Shown here in pieces: positions 34,201 to 40,256 of a stretch of 40,256 nt of DNA; the stretch's first letter is position 1, and each line of letters opens with the position of its first letter. The translations under genes and the position numbers were made by a program. Location: positions 1-40,256 of the forward strand of contig CAYOBW010000026.1 in NCBI GenBank assembly GCA_964402115.1, given 5' to 3'. The notes beneath the pieces are model-generated. The model ran no database searches. It had not been told where the DNA came from and worked only from the letters and a program-made list of their open reading frames with translations. The DNA comes from CAYOBW01 sp964402115. GTDB lineage: Bacteria; Verrucomicrobiota; Kiritimatiellia; UBA8416; CAYOBW01.

Positions 34201-34738
34201 TCCGCACCTGCAGGGGGCCGACGGGATCGCCGGCCTGCGCCGTGTACGGGAGCGTGACATCCGCGAACGTGCCGGCCGCCGGCGGCGTGCTGCTGACGCG
34301 CGTGGCCAGCGAGGTGCCGCCCGTTTGCAGGGCCAGCGTGTAGCCTCCAAACACGTTGGGGGCGACGTCGCGGTCGCCCACGCTCGCTGTCAGCGTGTAC
34401 CGCACGCCGGGCAGCGCGGGCTGCGTCAGCGTTTGCAGGGCCGACTGGCCGGCCGACTGGTAGAAGAACAGCACGCTGCGCCCGGCCATCGTGCCCAGCA
34501 CGCCGCCATTCGTGTCGATGCAGGCCGTGTTCGTGTACCAGCGTGTGTCGGGATTGAAAGTGCCGATCGTGCCGCCCGATTCCGTCCAGGCCGTCACCGC
34601 GCCCGTGTTGATGGCGCCGTCCGTGGGTTGGGCCGGGCTCTCGAAATCGGCGTTGCGGACTTGAATAGGTGACACCGCTGCAGCCAGTGCCAGGTGCGCA
34701 CTGCCCAGGCCCGCCAGCACGGTCTTCCAAACGCTCAT
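31259..34738 (-). CDS. Multidomain exported SGNH/sialate O-acetylesterase-like protein
   Basis: Protein of 1159 residues with a signal peptide (about 1-20). Domains: the N-x-DFESP beta-sandwich (about 28-200), F5/8 type C-like domain (about 208-368), a LamG/GH16-like jelly roll (about 378-566: LDEDFAGTNLDSGVW), an alanine-rich helical FIVAR-like segment (about 570-645), then an SGNH/SASA-type esterase core (about 650-890) with GTGQSLS (S660), VHGESD (780-784) and DGVHLT (D865, H868) as the likely catalytic residues. Near the end is a calcium-binding thrombospondin type 3-like stretch (DRDNDGVPDRWE, 1030-1041; TDPNDP near 1073). Probably removes acyl groups from a polysaccharide. Its start overlaps the DUF1844 stop by ATGA. 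Confidence 0.82.
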   Translation of the reverse strand: MSVWKTVLAGLGSAHLALAAAVSPIQVRNADFESPAQPTDGAINTGAVTAWTESGGTIGTFNPDTRWYTNTACIDTNGGVLGTMAGRSVLFFYQSAGQSALQTLTQPALPGVRYTLTASVGDRDVAPNVFGGYTLALQTGGTSLATRVSSTPPAAGTFADVTLPYTAQAGDPVGPLQVRMAQNAGAGGSFVDYDNIRLTAELLNPLRVAGYAYDGAGAGATPSTSPAWPDTGGAELTDGLLPTSPAFTNAAWVGFQDVAPDDGACQPQVTFDLGGTYALSVIQIVYLHSTTQAGGSITAPEDILVSFSTDGATFSAPVSYAAAGEHDAGNAIRTALLDVRGQTAAHVRLEFRNASQWTFLAECAFAADGSTTNLPPVVLDEDFAGTNLDSGVWIEHDSGARVNQSNQLTMATGTGTWTDCGLESVRTFYRDGDLRIVTEARVSTIGQHATPIGYGGWDPATAAYFVTFHSSGKFYTWKGFTGVNTGVACAAGRWYRFGMRLTPQGVSYQIYADANDDGDFDDAGEDADLLATAPGRYLADASVLAAKVRFNNHSAGLLTVRRVTVRESVTHAALQAALTTARSLYAGSVEGTADGQYPPAARAALQAAIAAAEAVDADTAAAREALAAAEQALTAAVATFRAAINGGLPVLHHILGTGQSLSVGWNGSPPLTTTQPYGNLMLSGQEQTGADLVPLVEGPNLHGALVETISSALANTLTARSPRTNYTSIVTRHGEGSVAYAGLKKGTSWYARGLEQIQKAQAAALARGGAYRVAAVTTVHGESDHLAGNGPVYERYLREWQADYQADARRLTGQTNAVPLFFCQMSSHTKYNAATSLIPGAQLSAAENSPVLFLVCPKYFLTYSDGVHLTAASYRHLGEYYGKVLKQVLVDKADWKPLLPTRITLSGSVITADFHVPVPPLCFDTNAVLAQVNRGFEYTDDAGGTPIAAVALADADTIRITLQAAPTGAHPRLRYAYTGVAGSWAGCDQAGAARGNVRDSDATPSLYGNPLPNWLVHFDHPLPYDPVRDDRDNDGVPDRWENIHFGDTNRSHGAATDQDADTASDYAEWLADTDPNDPAQAFRIRGRQAAGGGACAVEWPTLTQRVYTVLASTNLLHSNGWQVVCTLTGNNALAVCTNLWQDKSRSFFRVRLSEQEAQP

Positions 34739-35160
34739 TCGGTTCCGTATTTCTTGTGGTACTTGGGCTCCTTCGCGTCGCCCTTGGGCGCGGTCGGATC
34801 GGCTCCGCCCGGCACGGCCTCGTCAACCGGCTCCGCGGGGGCGGCGGCGGGCTCAGGGGCGGCGGGCTGCTCGGCCGGCTTGGCGGCTTCCATCGCGCTG
34901 GTCTCGACGTAGTTCATCTGCAGCGCCCGCAGGGTTTCGCCCAGCATCCGTTCCTCGGACCGGTTCAGGTTGCCGGCTGTGCGGGCCTGCAGCATCTCCA
35001 GCATGTCGATCATCGCCTGGGCGCCCTCCAGCTGCACCTCGGCCTTGCCAGTCCCCGGGTTGACGATCTTGCCCATCTCCTGCATGGCCATGGTGCTCAG
35101 CATCATGACCAGGTTGAAGAACAAGGCGGTGTGCTGTTCCTGCTGTTGTGTGTCCGTCAT
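34735..35160 (-). CDS. DUF1844 domain protein
   Basis: Protein of 141 residues. The first 85 fit DUF1844: FFNLVMMLSTMAMQEMGK, an amphipathic helix containing QAMIDMLEMLQARTAGNL, and a conserved EERMLGETLRALQMNYVE. The rest is a disordered proline/alanine/glutamate tail ending KYHKKYGTE. Function unknown; DUF1844 genes often sit with translation or stress genes in PVC genomes. AGGAGG precedes the start, five bases after the Minf_1886-like stop; its own stop overlaps the next start (ATGA). Confidence 0.85.
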   Translation of the reverse strand: MTDTQQQEQHTALFFNLVMMLSTMAMQEMGKIVNPGTGKAEVQLEGAQAMIDMLEMLQARTAGNLNRSEERMLGETLRALQMNYVETSAMEAAKPAEQPAAPEPAAAPAEPVDEAVPGGADPTAPKGDAKEPKYHKKYGTE

Positions 35161-35165
35161 GGGGT

Positions 35166-35639
35166 CTATTCCTCCTGTGCGCCAGTTGCGCCGCGGCGCG
35201 CCGCGCGGCGCACGGCGCCGGCTTCGCGGCGCGCTGCGGCCCGCTGCTGCCGGTTGGCAGCCGGCAGGTAGGGCTCCGCAAAAGCGGCGCCAAAATCATA
35301 GCCGTTGGCGAAGTCCGCCTTCGAGTCGCTCTCCGTGCGGCCCAGGCAACCCGCCTCCACGAGGTTGAAAACGATTTCGCCGAAATCCTCCGTGCGCGAC
35401 AAGCCCCACGCCTTGAAGACGGTCACGGCCGCCGGTCCGAATTCCTGCAGGGCGAACTGGCGAATGCCCTCCAACAGCTCCTGGCCCGTGATGTGCCGCC
35501 CGGCGCCCTCCTGCGGCTTGCGCAGTTGCTTCGACACGAAGTCGAGCGCTTCGCGCACGAACGCATACGCCTCCCGGTCATAGCGCGGATCCTTGCCGCG
35601 GATGCGGTTGACCAGTTCCAGAAAGGCCGTCTCGTACAT
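35166..35639 (-). CDS. Minf_1886 family protein
   Basis: Protein of 157 residues of a small family named after a Methylacidiphilum gene; function unknown. Recognised from YETAFLELVNRIRGKDPRY, YAFVREALDFV, HITGQELLEGIRQFALQEFG and KAWGLSRTEDFGEIVFNLVE. The ATG at 35639 follows AGGAG and begins the family's usual N-terminus, although the frame is open much further upstream over the HIT gene. The tail after about 125 is arginine/alanine-rich and not conserved. It lies 29 bases after the HIT gene. Family genes are typical of Verrucomicrobia and relatives, supporting the taxonomic call. Confidence 0.85.
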   Translation of the reverse strand: MYETAFLELVNRIRGKDPRYDREAYAFVREALDFVSKQLRKPQEGAGRHITGQELLEGIRQFALQEFGPAAVTVFKAWGLSRTEDFGEIVFNLVEAGCLGRTESDSKADFANGYDFGAAFAEPYLPAANRQQRAAARREAGAVRRAARRGATGAQEE

Positions 35640-35668
35640 GCTCGTCGTGCTCCTGTACGCAGCTCCGC

Positions 35669-36088
35669 TCAGCCCAGGGCGGCGCGCAAGCGGTCCGCCA
35701 GCGCCTGCCTCTCCCCTGCCGAATCGTAGGTGCGGGTGCGCCAGTTCCAGTGGTGACCGTCCGTATCGTAGCGCGGGATAACGTGAAAGTGGATATGCGG
35801 CACCACCTGGCCGGCGCAGGCGCCGTTCGTCTGGACGACGTTGACGCCCTGCGCGCCGAGCCCGTCCACGAGTCCCTGTGCCACACGCTGCACAACCACG
35901 ATGAGCTGCTGCAGGACTTCGGGGGGCGTTTGCATGAGCGGGTCGTGGTGGGCCTTGGGAATCACCAGCGTGTGCCCCTTGACGATGGGGGCGATATCGA
36001 GGAAGGCTACCGTGTCCGCGTCCTCGTAGACCTTGTGCGCCGGCAAGCTTCCGCCGACAATCTTGCAGAACACACAATCGGGATGCAT
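35669..36088 (-). CDS. HIT family nucleotide hydrolase
   Basis: Protein of 139 residues, likely a cytosolic dinucleoside polyphosphate or nucleoside phosphoramidate hydrolase. The histidine triad reads H98-I-H100-F-H102-V. The zinc-type residues C5 and C8 (DCVFCKI), with H47, fit the bacterial Hit branch. FLDIAPIVKGHTLVIPKAHH is typical. The ATG at 36088 is chosen because the family starts at this point and AAGGAGCG lies just before; a longer frame adds 63 non-conserved residues. First gene of the five-gene - strand operon. Confidence 0.93.
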   Translation of the reverse strand: MHPDCVFCKIVGGSLPAHKVYEDADTVAFLDIAPIVKGHTLVIPKAHHDPLMQTPPEVLQQLIVVVQRVAQGLVDGLGAQGVNVVQTNGACAGQVVPHIHFHVIPRYDTDGHHWNWRTRTYDSAGERQALADRLRAALG

Positions 36089-36145
36089 GAAACCCCGCTC
36101 CTTCCTTGTGTCGTCCGGGAACCGTTCTTTAAGCTGACGTTCCGA

Positions 36146-36174
36146 AGCATAGCAGTACGCGGCGGTTACGGCAA
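36146..36174 (-). promoter_or_regulatory. Promoter of the HIT-Minf_1886-DUF1844-esterase operon
   Basis: On the - strand, -35 TTGCCG (36174-36169), a 17-base spacer and the extended -10 TGC-TATGCT (hexamer 36151-36146). This predicts a leader of about 50 bases before the HIT start. The extended TGC resembles the array promoters. Confidence 0.55.
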
Positions 36175-36199
36175 GGGCGCAACAGGTTGTGTCAACAGG

Positions 36200-36462
36200 T
36201 CGACCGGCCGTCATGGTCGTCCTGCGCGTCACCCTCCCGCCGCAGGCAGGCGCGCCTGCCGCGTTGCGGGGTCGCATCTGTGATTAGGTGCCGTCAATCT
36301 CCTCGTAGCGCGGGCTTCTCCGAGGCCCAGCGCCCGGTGGTACTGCGTGCGCAGCCTGATTTCCTGCAGGCAGCGGCCCTCGCCTTCGGAGAAGGCGGGG
36401 CTACCAGCCAGACCACCCAAGCCGCCAAGTCGCAGATGCGCCCCCACCCCTTGGCAGACTGA
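36200..36462. other. Gene-free region with inverted repeats; possible structured RNA
   Basis: No coding gene is convincing between 36089 and 36606. The stretch contains the inverted pair CTTCTCCGA (36315-36323) and TCGGAGAAG (36386-36394), plus short GC-rich self-complementary pieces, and is followed by a terminator-like hairpin. It does not match the tmRNA, RNase P, SRP or 6S motifs I know. It could be a small RNA or a dispersed repeat. Confidence 0.25.
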
Positions 36463-36500
36463 ACGCGCCTACCCGGCTCCGCCGGGGGCGCGTTTGGTTT
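36463..36500 (+). terminator. Rho-independent terminator-like hairpin
   Basis: ACGCGCC (36463-36469) pairs with GGCGCGT (36487-36493), and inside CCCGGC pairs with GCCGGG around TCC, with a two-base bulge. The stem is followed by TTTGGTTT on the + strand. No annotated + strand gene ends here, which suggests an unrecognised transcript upstream or a role in insulating the tRNA promoter. Confidence 0.55.
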
Positions 36501-36547
36501 GCCAATCGAGGCACCCGCATCCCATTACGATTCACCGCACCTTTGTG

Positions 36548-36576
36548 TTGACGGCATTCCCGCGCTGGCCTATAGT
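36548..36576 (+). promoter_or_regulatory. Sigma-70 promoter of tRNA-Leu
   Basis: TTGACG (36548-36553), exactly 17 bases, TATAGT (36571-36576). This is near-consensus and places the start about 24 bases before the mature tRNA. It is the best promoter in the window. Confidence 0.8.
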
Positions 36577-36606
36577 CCCGCCCCGTTACGTTGTTTTGGG
36601 TCGTGT

Positions 36607-36694
36607 GCACCCGTGGTGAAATTGGCATACACGCAAGGTTCAGGTCCTTGTGCCCGATAAGGGCGTGGGGGTTCAACTCCCTCCGGGTGCACCA
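36607..36694 (+). tRNA. trnL-CAG: tRNA-Leu (anticodon CAG)
   Basis: The 88-base sequence folds as a class II tRNA. The 7-bp acceptor stem pairs GCACCCG with CGGGTGC, the anticodon stem pairs CAAGG with CCTTG around TTCAGGT (anticodon CAG at 36641-36643), there is a long variable arm, and the T-loop GTTCAACTC is present. The discriminator is A, and CCA is encoded (36692-36694). Confidence 0.95.
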
Positions 36695-36733
36695 CTTACC
36701 AACCCGCCTGCACGGCCCAGCTTAACCCCCCCC

Positions 36734-36770
36734 CTTACCTCCCGGGCCCGGGCTTCCCGGTGGCGGTAAG
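36734..36770. other. Inverted repeat between tRNA-Leu and the aminotransferase
   Basis: CTTACC (36734-36739) pairs with GGTAAG (36765-36770), with CCGGG/CCCGG inside. The core CCCGGGCCCGGG (36741-36752) is itself a perfect palindrome. A run of nine C residues (36726-36734) precedes it. It may terminate the tRNA transcript or form part of the aminotransferase leader. No separate promoter is seen between 36695 and 36833. Confidence 0.4.
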
Positions 36771-36833
36771 AAGCGGCGGGGAGAGGCGGCGAACGGGCGG
36801 GGTAGCAGGCAGCAAACAGACAGGCGGTGCGGC

Positions 36834-37703
36834 GTGAAAATCTACCTCAACGGGAAACTGGTTCCGGAGCGAGAGGCGAAGGTCTCCGTTTTCGACCATG
36901 GGCTGCTCTACGGCGATGGCGTGTTCGAGGGCATCCGGGCCTACAACGGCCGGGTCTTCATGCTGGAGGAGCACGTGGATCGGCTTTTCCAGTCAGCCAA
37001 GGCCATCAATCTTGAAATCCCCCTGTCTCGGGCGGGCATGGTCCGGGCCGTGGTCAAGACCTGCCTGGCCAACCGCACCTTCGACGGCTACATCCGGCTG
37101 GTTGTCACGCGGGGCGTCGGCACGCTGGGCCTGAATCCTTACGGCTGCAAAACACCGCAAGTCATCGTCATTGCGGCGAATATCCAGCTCTATCCGAAGA
37201 AGCTGTACGAGAAAGGCTTGAACATTGTCACGGTGGGTACGATGCGCAACCAGATCGAAGCCCTCAACCCCCGGATCAAGAGCCTCAACTACCTGAACAA
37301 TATTCTGGCTAAGATCGAAGCCATCAACGCGGGCTGCATGGAGGCGATCATGCTGAACCCGCACGGCGCGGTGGCCGAGGCGACGGGCGACAACGTGTTC
37401 CTGGTGCGCGGCAAGAAGCTCATTACGCCGCCAGTCCACGCCGGCATTCTCGAAGGCATCACGCGCAACGTGGTCATGAAGCTGGCCGCGGAGCAGGGGC
37501 TGGAGGTGCGCGAGGACACGGTCAGCCGCTACGACCTGTACAACGCCGACGAGGTGTTCCTGACCGGCACGGCGGCCGAAGTCATCGCCGTGGTCGAGAT
37601 CGACGCCCGCAAGATCGGCGCCGCCAAACCCGGCCCCGTCACGCGGATGCTGGGCAAGGTGTTCAAGGCGTTTGCCTCGGAGAACGGCGTGCCTATCCGC
37701 TGA
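36834..37703 (+). CDS. ilvE: Branched-chain amino acid aminotransferase (class IV)
   Basis: Protein of 289 residues, a PLP enzyme that interconverts leucine, isoleucine and valine with their 2-keto acids. It starts with GTG (36834), since the family N-terminus MKIYLNGKLVPEREAKVSVF begins exactly here; the ribosome site is weak. Fold type IV marks: DHGLLYGDGVFEGIRAYNGR (residues 21-40), the PLP lysine in PRIKSLNYLNN (K149), E182 in AEATGDNVFLV, and TGTAAEV near 243. Length fits the family. Gene context with mcsA-mcsB-clpC is not metabolic, and D-amino-acid or aminodeoxychorismate lyase relatives share the fold, though FEGIRAY and the length favour IlvE. Followed 80 bases on by mcsA. Confidence 0.88.
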   Translation: MKIYLNGKLVPEREAKVSVFDHGLLYGDGVFEGIRAYNGRVFMLEEHVDRLFQSAKAINLEIPLSRAGMVRAVVKTCLANRTFDGYIRLVVTRGVGTLGLNPYGCKTPQVIVIAANIQLYPKKLYEKGLNIVTVGTMRNQIEALNPRIKSLNYLNNILAKIEAINAGCMEAIMLNPHGAVAEATGDNVFLVRGKKLITPPVHAGILEGITRNVVMKLAAEQGLEVREDTVSRYDLYNADEVFLTGTAAEVIAVVEIDARKIGAAKPGPVTRMLGKVFKAFASENGVPIR

Positions 37704-37783
37704 CCGTGGAACGGTTGTCCCGCGCGGACAGGGGCGCCCGCCGGGCGCGAACCCGTGGCGAGCGAAGCGGGGGAGGCGGCGAC

Positions 37784-38296
37784 ATGCAGTGCGAGGTGTG
37801 CAAGGCGGCTGAGGCGACTATTCACGTCAAACAGATCGTGGATGGGGCGGCGCGCGAATTGCACGTCTGCCAGGCATGCGCCACCCAGCAGGGCGTTGCC
37901 CCCGCCACCGCCTTCAACCTCTCGGATCTCCTGCTGGGGCTCAAGGGCGCGCCGGCCGTCGCGGCGGCTGTGCCCGACGTGGCTTGCCCCGACTGCCACA
38001 TGCGTTTGAGCGATTTCCGGCGTGGCGGCCGCCTGGGCTGTCCCTCCTGCTACGAGGCCTTCGCGGCCGAGATCGGCCCCGCGCTGGCGGGGATGCACCG
38101 CGGCCTGACGCACACGGGCAAGGCGCCGGCGAGCGAACGCGCCGCCCAGGAGTTGCGCAATCTCCGGCGAGAGCTTGACGCTGCGGTGGTCGCCCAGCGC
38201 TTCGAAGAGGCGGCGATCCTGCGCGACCGCCTGCGCGAAATGACTGCAAAAGCTGGCGAGGAGGATGCAGCATGCCGCAACGTGCCGCGGGCATGA
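37784..38296 (+). CDS. mcsA: McsA-like zinc-finger activator with UVR motif
   Basis: Protein of 170 residues, the activator of the arginine kinase McsB. The ATG at 37784 follows GGGAGG (37771-37776) and gives the expected MQCEVC start. Four CxxC pairs are visible: C3/C6, C29/C32, C68/C71 and C86/C89, binding two zinc ions in known McsA. The C-terminal UvrB/UvrC motif (about 123-155, ELRNLRRELDAAV, AQRFEEAAILRDRLREM) is a helical hairpin that contacts the partner kinase and Clp ATPase. The gene ends inside mcsB. Confidence 0.92.
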   Translation: MQCEVCKAAEATIHVKQIVDGAARELHVCQACATQQGVAPATAFNLSDLLLGLKGAPAVAAAVPDVACPDCHMRLSDFRRGGRLGCPSCYEAFAAEIGPALAGMHRGLTHTGKAPASERAAQELRNLRRELDAAVVAQRFEEAAILRDRLREMTAKAGEEDAACRNVPRA

Positions 38297-39405
38297 CGAT
38301 CGATACGCTCGTGACCCAGCCGGGCGCATGGCTGGCGCGCGGTCGCGACAACGGCATCGTTGTCAGCAGCCGGATCCGCCTGGCGCGCAACGTGCGCGGG
38401 GTCGCCTTCCCCGGCTGGGCCGGCAAGGAGGAGCGCGTGCGCCTCTGCCGGCGGCTGTGCGAGTGCCTGGCCGCCGCCCCCGCCATGGAACAGCCGCTTG
38501 TCCTCGAGATGGCCCGCCTTGAGCCGCTCGATCGCAGCCTGCTGGTCGAGCGCCACCTGATCAGCCGCGAACTCGCCGAGCGCGGCGAGGGCAGCGCCGT
38601 TGTCGTCAGCCGCGACGAGGGGCTGGCTGCCATGGTCAACGAAGAGGACCACCTGCGTCTGCAGGCCATGGCCCCCGGCCTCGAGCTGCCTGCCCTCTGG
38701 GAGCGTGTCAACGCGCTCGATACCGGACTTGAACGGCACATGACCTACGCGTTCGGCGAACGCCTGGGCTACCTCACCGCCTGTCCCACCAACGTCGGCA
38801 CCGGGCTCCGCGCCAGCACCATGCTCCACCTCGTCGGCCTGCGGCTGGCCGGCGAGCTCGAGGCCGTTGTCAAGGGCCTCGACCGTATCGGGCTGGCCGT
38901 GCGGGGCATTTACGGGGAGGGGACCGAGGCCTTCGGCCACATGTTCCAGATCTCCAACCAGGGCACCTTGGGAGAGTCGGAAAGCACTATCCTTGAAAGA
39001 CTTGAAATGGTCGTGCGCGACATGGTGAACCATGAACGCAACGCGCGGGCCCGCCTGCTGGAGTCCCGTCCGGTTAAGGTCCACGACTACATAGGCCGCG
39101 CCATCGGCGTGCTGGAGCATGCCCGCCTGCTGACTTCGGGCGAGGTCCTCGATTTCCTCTCCGCCCTGCGTCTGGGAGTCGAACTGGGGCTGATAAAGAA
39201 GCTGACAACCGCGCGCTTGAATGAAATAATGCTTTCCACACAGGCGGCCCACCTGCAGAAGCTGACCGGGCGGTTGCTGGAACAGGAGCCGCGCGACGCT
39301 CTGCGCGCGGGCCTGGTCCGGCAGAAACTGGCTGGATTGGTCTGGAGTGACGGGGACGACGACAACGCGTTAGAACGCGATAACAGCGTTAGGATAGAGC
39401 CATGA
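38272..39405 (+). CDS. mcsB: Protein arginine kinase McsB
   Basis: Protein of 377 residues that phosphorylates arginines in proteins, tagging them for ClpC-ClpP. Phosphagen kinase marks: VVSSRIRLARNV (residues 30-41), VNEEDHLRLQ (122-131) and the active-site loop TACPTNVGTGLRAS with catalytic C171. GAGGAGGA (38258-38265) supports the ATG at 38272, giving a 25-base overlap with mcsA; an ATG at 38293 that overlaps the mcsA stop as ATGA is a possible alternative, and would give 370 residues. The usual family length is about 350-360. The last 20 residues are acidic and not conserved. The stop overlaps the clpC start as ATGA. Confidence 0.95.
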   Translation: MPQRAAGMTIDTLVTQPGAWLARGRDNGIVVSSRIRLARNVRGVAFPGWAGKEERVRLCRRLCECLAAAPAMEQPLVLEMARLEPLDRSLLVERHLISRELAERGEGSAVVVSRDEGLAAMVNEEDHLRLQAMAPGLELPALWERVNALDTGLERHMTYAFGERLGYLTACPTNVGTGLRASTMLHLVGLRLAGELEAVVKGLDRIGLAVRGIYGEGTEAFGHMFQISNQGTLGESESTILERLEMVVRDMVNHERNARARLLESRPVKVHDYIGRAIGVLEHARLLTSGEVLDFLSALRLGVELGLIKKLTTARLNEIMLSTQAAHLQKLTGRLLEQEPRDALRAGLVRQKLAGLVWSDGDDDNALERDNSVRIEP

Positions 39406-40256
39406 ACAACTTTGCGAACTTTACGCCGCGCGCGCAGCGCGTGATTCAACTGGCCCAGCGGGAGGCGGCCAACTTCAACCACCCGTACGTGGGCACCGAG
39501 CACCTCCTGCTGGGGCTGATCAGCCTGGGCGAGGGGGTGGCGGTGAACGTCCTGGAGCGGATGGGCGTTTCGCTGGAGGCCGTGCGTCTTGAGGTCGAAC
39601 GGGCGGTCGGGCAGGGTCCGGAGACGAAGACCGTTGGGAATCTGCCGTTCACGCCCCGCTCCAAGAAAGTGCTGCAGCTCTCCGTGGCTGAAGCGCAGGC
39701 CCTCAACCATACCTACGTGGGTACCGAACACATCCTGCTCGGCCTGCTCCACGAAGGGGAGGGGGTTGCCGCCCAGGTGCTGCGCAACCTGAACGTGGAT
39801 CTGGAGACCGCCCGCCAGGAGGTCATGAAAGAGCTGGACCCGGACTTCGAGGTCCCGGCCGATGCCGGGGCTGCGGCCGCTGCCGGCCAGCCCGCGGCCG
39901 CCGGCCCGGCGGAGGACGCCAAGGCGGCCAAGCCGAAGGTGAAGACGCCGGCCCTCAACACGTTTGGCCGCGATATGACCGAACTGGCCCGCAACGGGCA
40001 GCTCGACCCCGTGATCGGCCGCGAGGAGGAGCTGGAGCGCGTGATCCAGATCCTTTGCCGGCGCAACAAGAACAACCCGGTGCTGCTGGGCGAGGCGGGC
40101 GTGGGCAAGACCGCCGTGGTCGAGGGGCTCGCGCAGGCGATCGCCTCCGGGTTCATCCCCGAGGCCATGCGTGGCAAAAAGGTCATCATGCTGGACATGG
40201 CCCTGATGATCGCCGGCACCAAGTACCGCGGACAGTTCGAGGAGCGCATCAAGGCC
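39402..40256 (+). CDS. clpC: ATP-dependent Clp protease ATPase ClpC (5' part)
   Basis: First 285 codons; the gene runs off the window end. AAA+ unfoldase that takes arginine-phosphorylated or adaptor-bound proteins to ClpP. Two N-domain repeats are plain: NHPYVGTEHLLLGLI (about 25-39) and NHTYVGTEHILLGLLHEGEG (about 102-121). An alanine/proline linker (about 148-180) leads to LNTFGRDMTELARNGQLDPV and the first Walker A, GEAGVGKT (about 229-236). GTKYRGQFEERIKA ends the visible part. Start ATG overlaps the mcsB stop. The linker is longer and more alanine-rich than in most ClpC proteins. Confidence 0.95.
   Translation, partial: MNNFANFTPRAQRVIQLAQREAANFNHPYVGTEHLLLGLISLGEGVAVNVLERMGVSLEAVRLEVERAVGQGPETKTVGNLPFTPRSKKVLQLSVAEAQALNHTYVGTEHILLGLLHEGEGVAAQVLRNLNVDLETARQEVMKELDPDFEVPADAGAAAAAGQPAAAGPAEDAKAAKPKVKTPALNTFGRDMTELARNGQLDPVIGREEELERVIQILCRRNKNNPVLLGEAGVGKTAVVEGLAQAIASGFIPEAMRGKKVIMLDMALMIAGTKYRGQFEERIKA

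Noticed and set aside
31253..34672. 1139-residue + strand open frame opposite the esterase-like gene
   Set aside because: No domain, no signal, arginine/glycine/valine-biased. The - strand has clear domains and coupled start/stop overlaps.
35640..36077. N-terminal extension of the Minf_1886-like frame over the HIT gene
   Set aside because: The extension reads the HIT gene in the wrong frame; the family start and AGGAG lie at 35639.
39366..39392. Inverted/direct GCGTTA motifs before clpC as a CIRCE or CtsR operator
   Set aside because: They do not match TTAGCACTC-N9-GAGTGCTAA or the CtsR heptads, and lie within the mcsB coding end.

Overview
The window is GC-rich bacterial DNA, most likely from the PVC superphylum (Kiritimatiellota, Verrucomicrobiota or Lentisphaerota). 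The pointers are giant proteins with autotransporter-associated beta-strand (PATR) repeats and no autotransporter barrel, an HzsA-related di-heme protein, a Minf_1886-type protein next to a DUF1844 protein, a Tat-dependent Gfo/Idh/MocA oxidoreductase, and an mcsA-mcsB-clpC cluster. No marker gene fixes the phylum, so this is inference from gene content.

Bases 1-21748 hold seven exported PATR proteins in a row on the + strand. They alternate between two C-terminal classes. Genes 1, 3, 5 and 7 end in GTVLIV(R/K) ('type A'). Genes 2, 4 and 6 end in VDNG-x-x-F-x-x-R ('type B'). The array reads best as repeated B-A units. Units 2+3 and 4+5 each begin with a promoter carrying a palindrome around CATGTTCATG and have nearly the same hairpin-rich spacer between B and A. 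Gene 1 has the same upstream motif and looks like a collapsed unit: its front half matches gene 2 and its back half matches gene 3. Genes 6+7 form a last unit in which B has shrunk to 296 residues and A has gained a LamG-like domain. The proteins are mosaics of a few modules of roughly 80-170 residues. How they cross the outer membrane and what they bind is not visible.

Bases 21763-29065 are mixed. There is a small overlapping gene pair on the - strand that looks like a nucleotidyltransferase with a partner (toxin-antitoxin or AbiE-like), a palindromic intergenic element with perfect 14-bp terminal inverted repeats (a second, inverted copy lies at 2418-2540), a Tat-signal oxidoreductase, a - strand pair encoding a beta-propeller protein and an HzsA-related cytochrome-like protein, and a GYF_2-domain membrane protein.

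Bases 29076-36088 form one - strand operon read from a promoter near 36150: HIT hydrolase, Minf_1886-like protein, DUF1844 protein, a 1159-residue exported SGNH/sialate-esterase-like multidomain protein, and a 728-residue exported protein made of two galactose-binding-like tandems. The last three genes are joined by ATGA stop/start overlaps, so housekeeping-type genes are coupled to surface-carbohydrate proteins.

Bases 36548-40256 carry a tRNA-Leu(CAG) with a clear sigma-70 promoter, a branched-chain aminotransferase-like gene, then mcsA, mcsB and the first 285 codons of clpC, cut by the window end. The last three encode a protein-arginine-phosphorylation and proteolysis module. No ctsR is present. 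Long antisense open frames throughout are GC-driven shadows and were left out.
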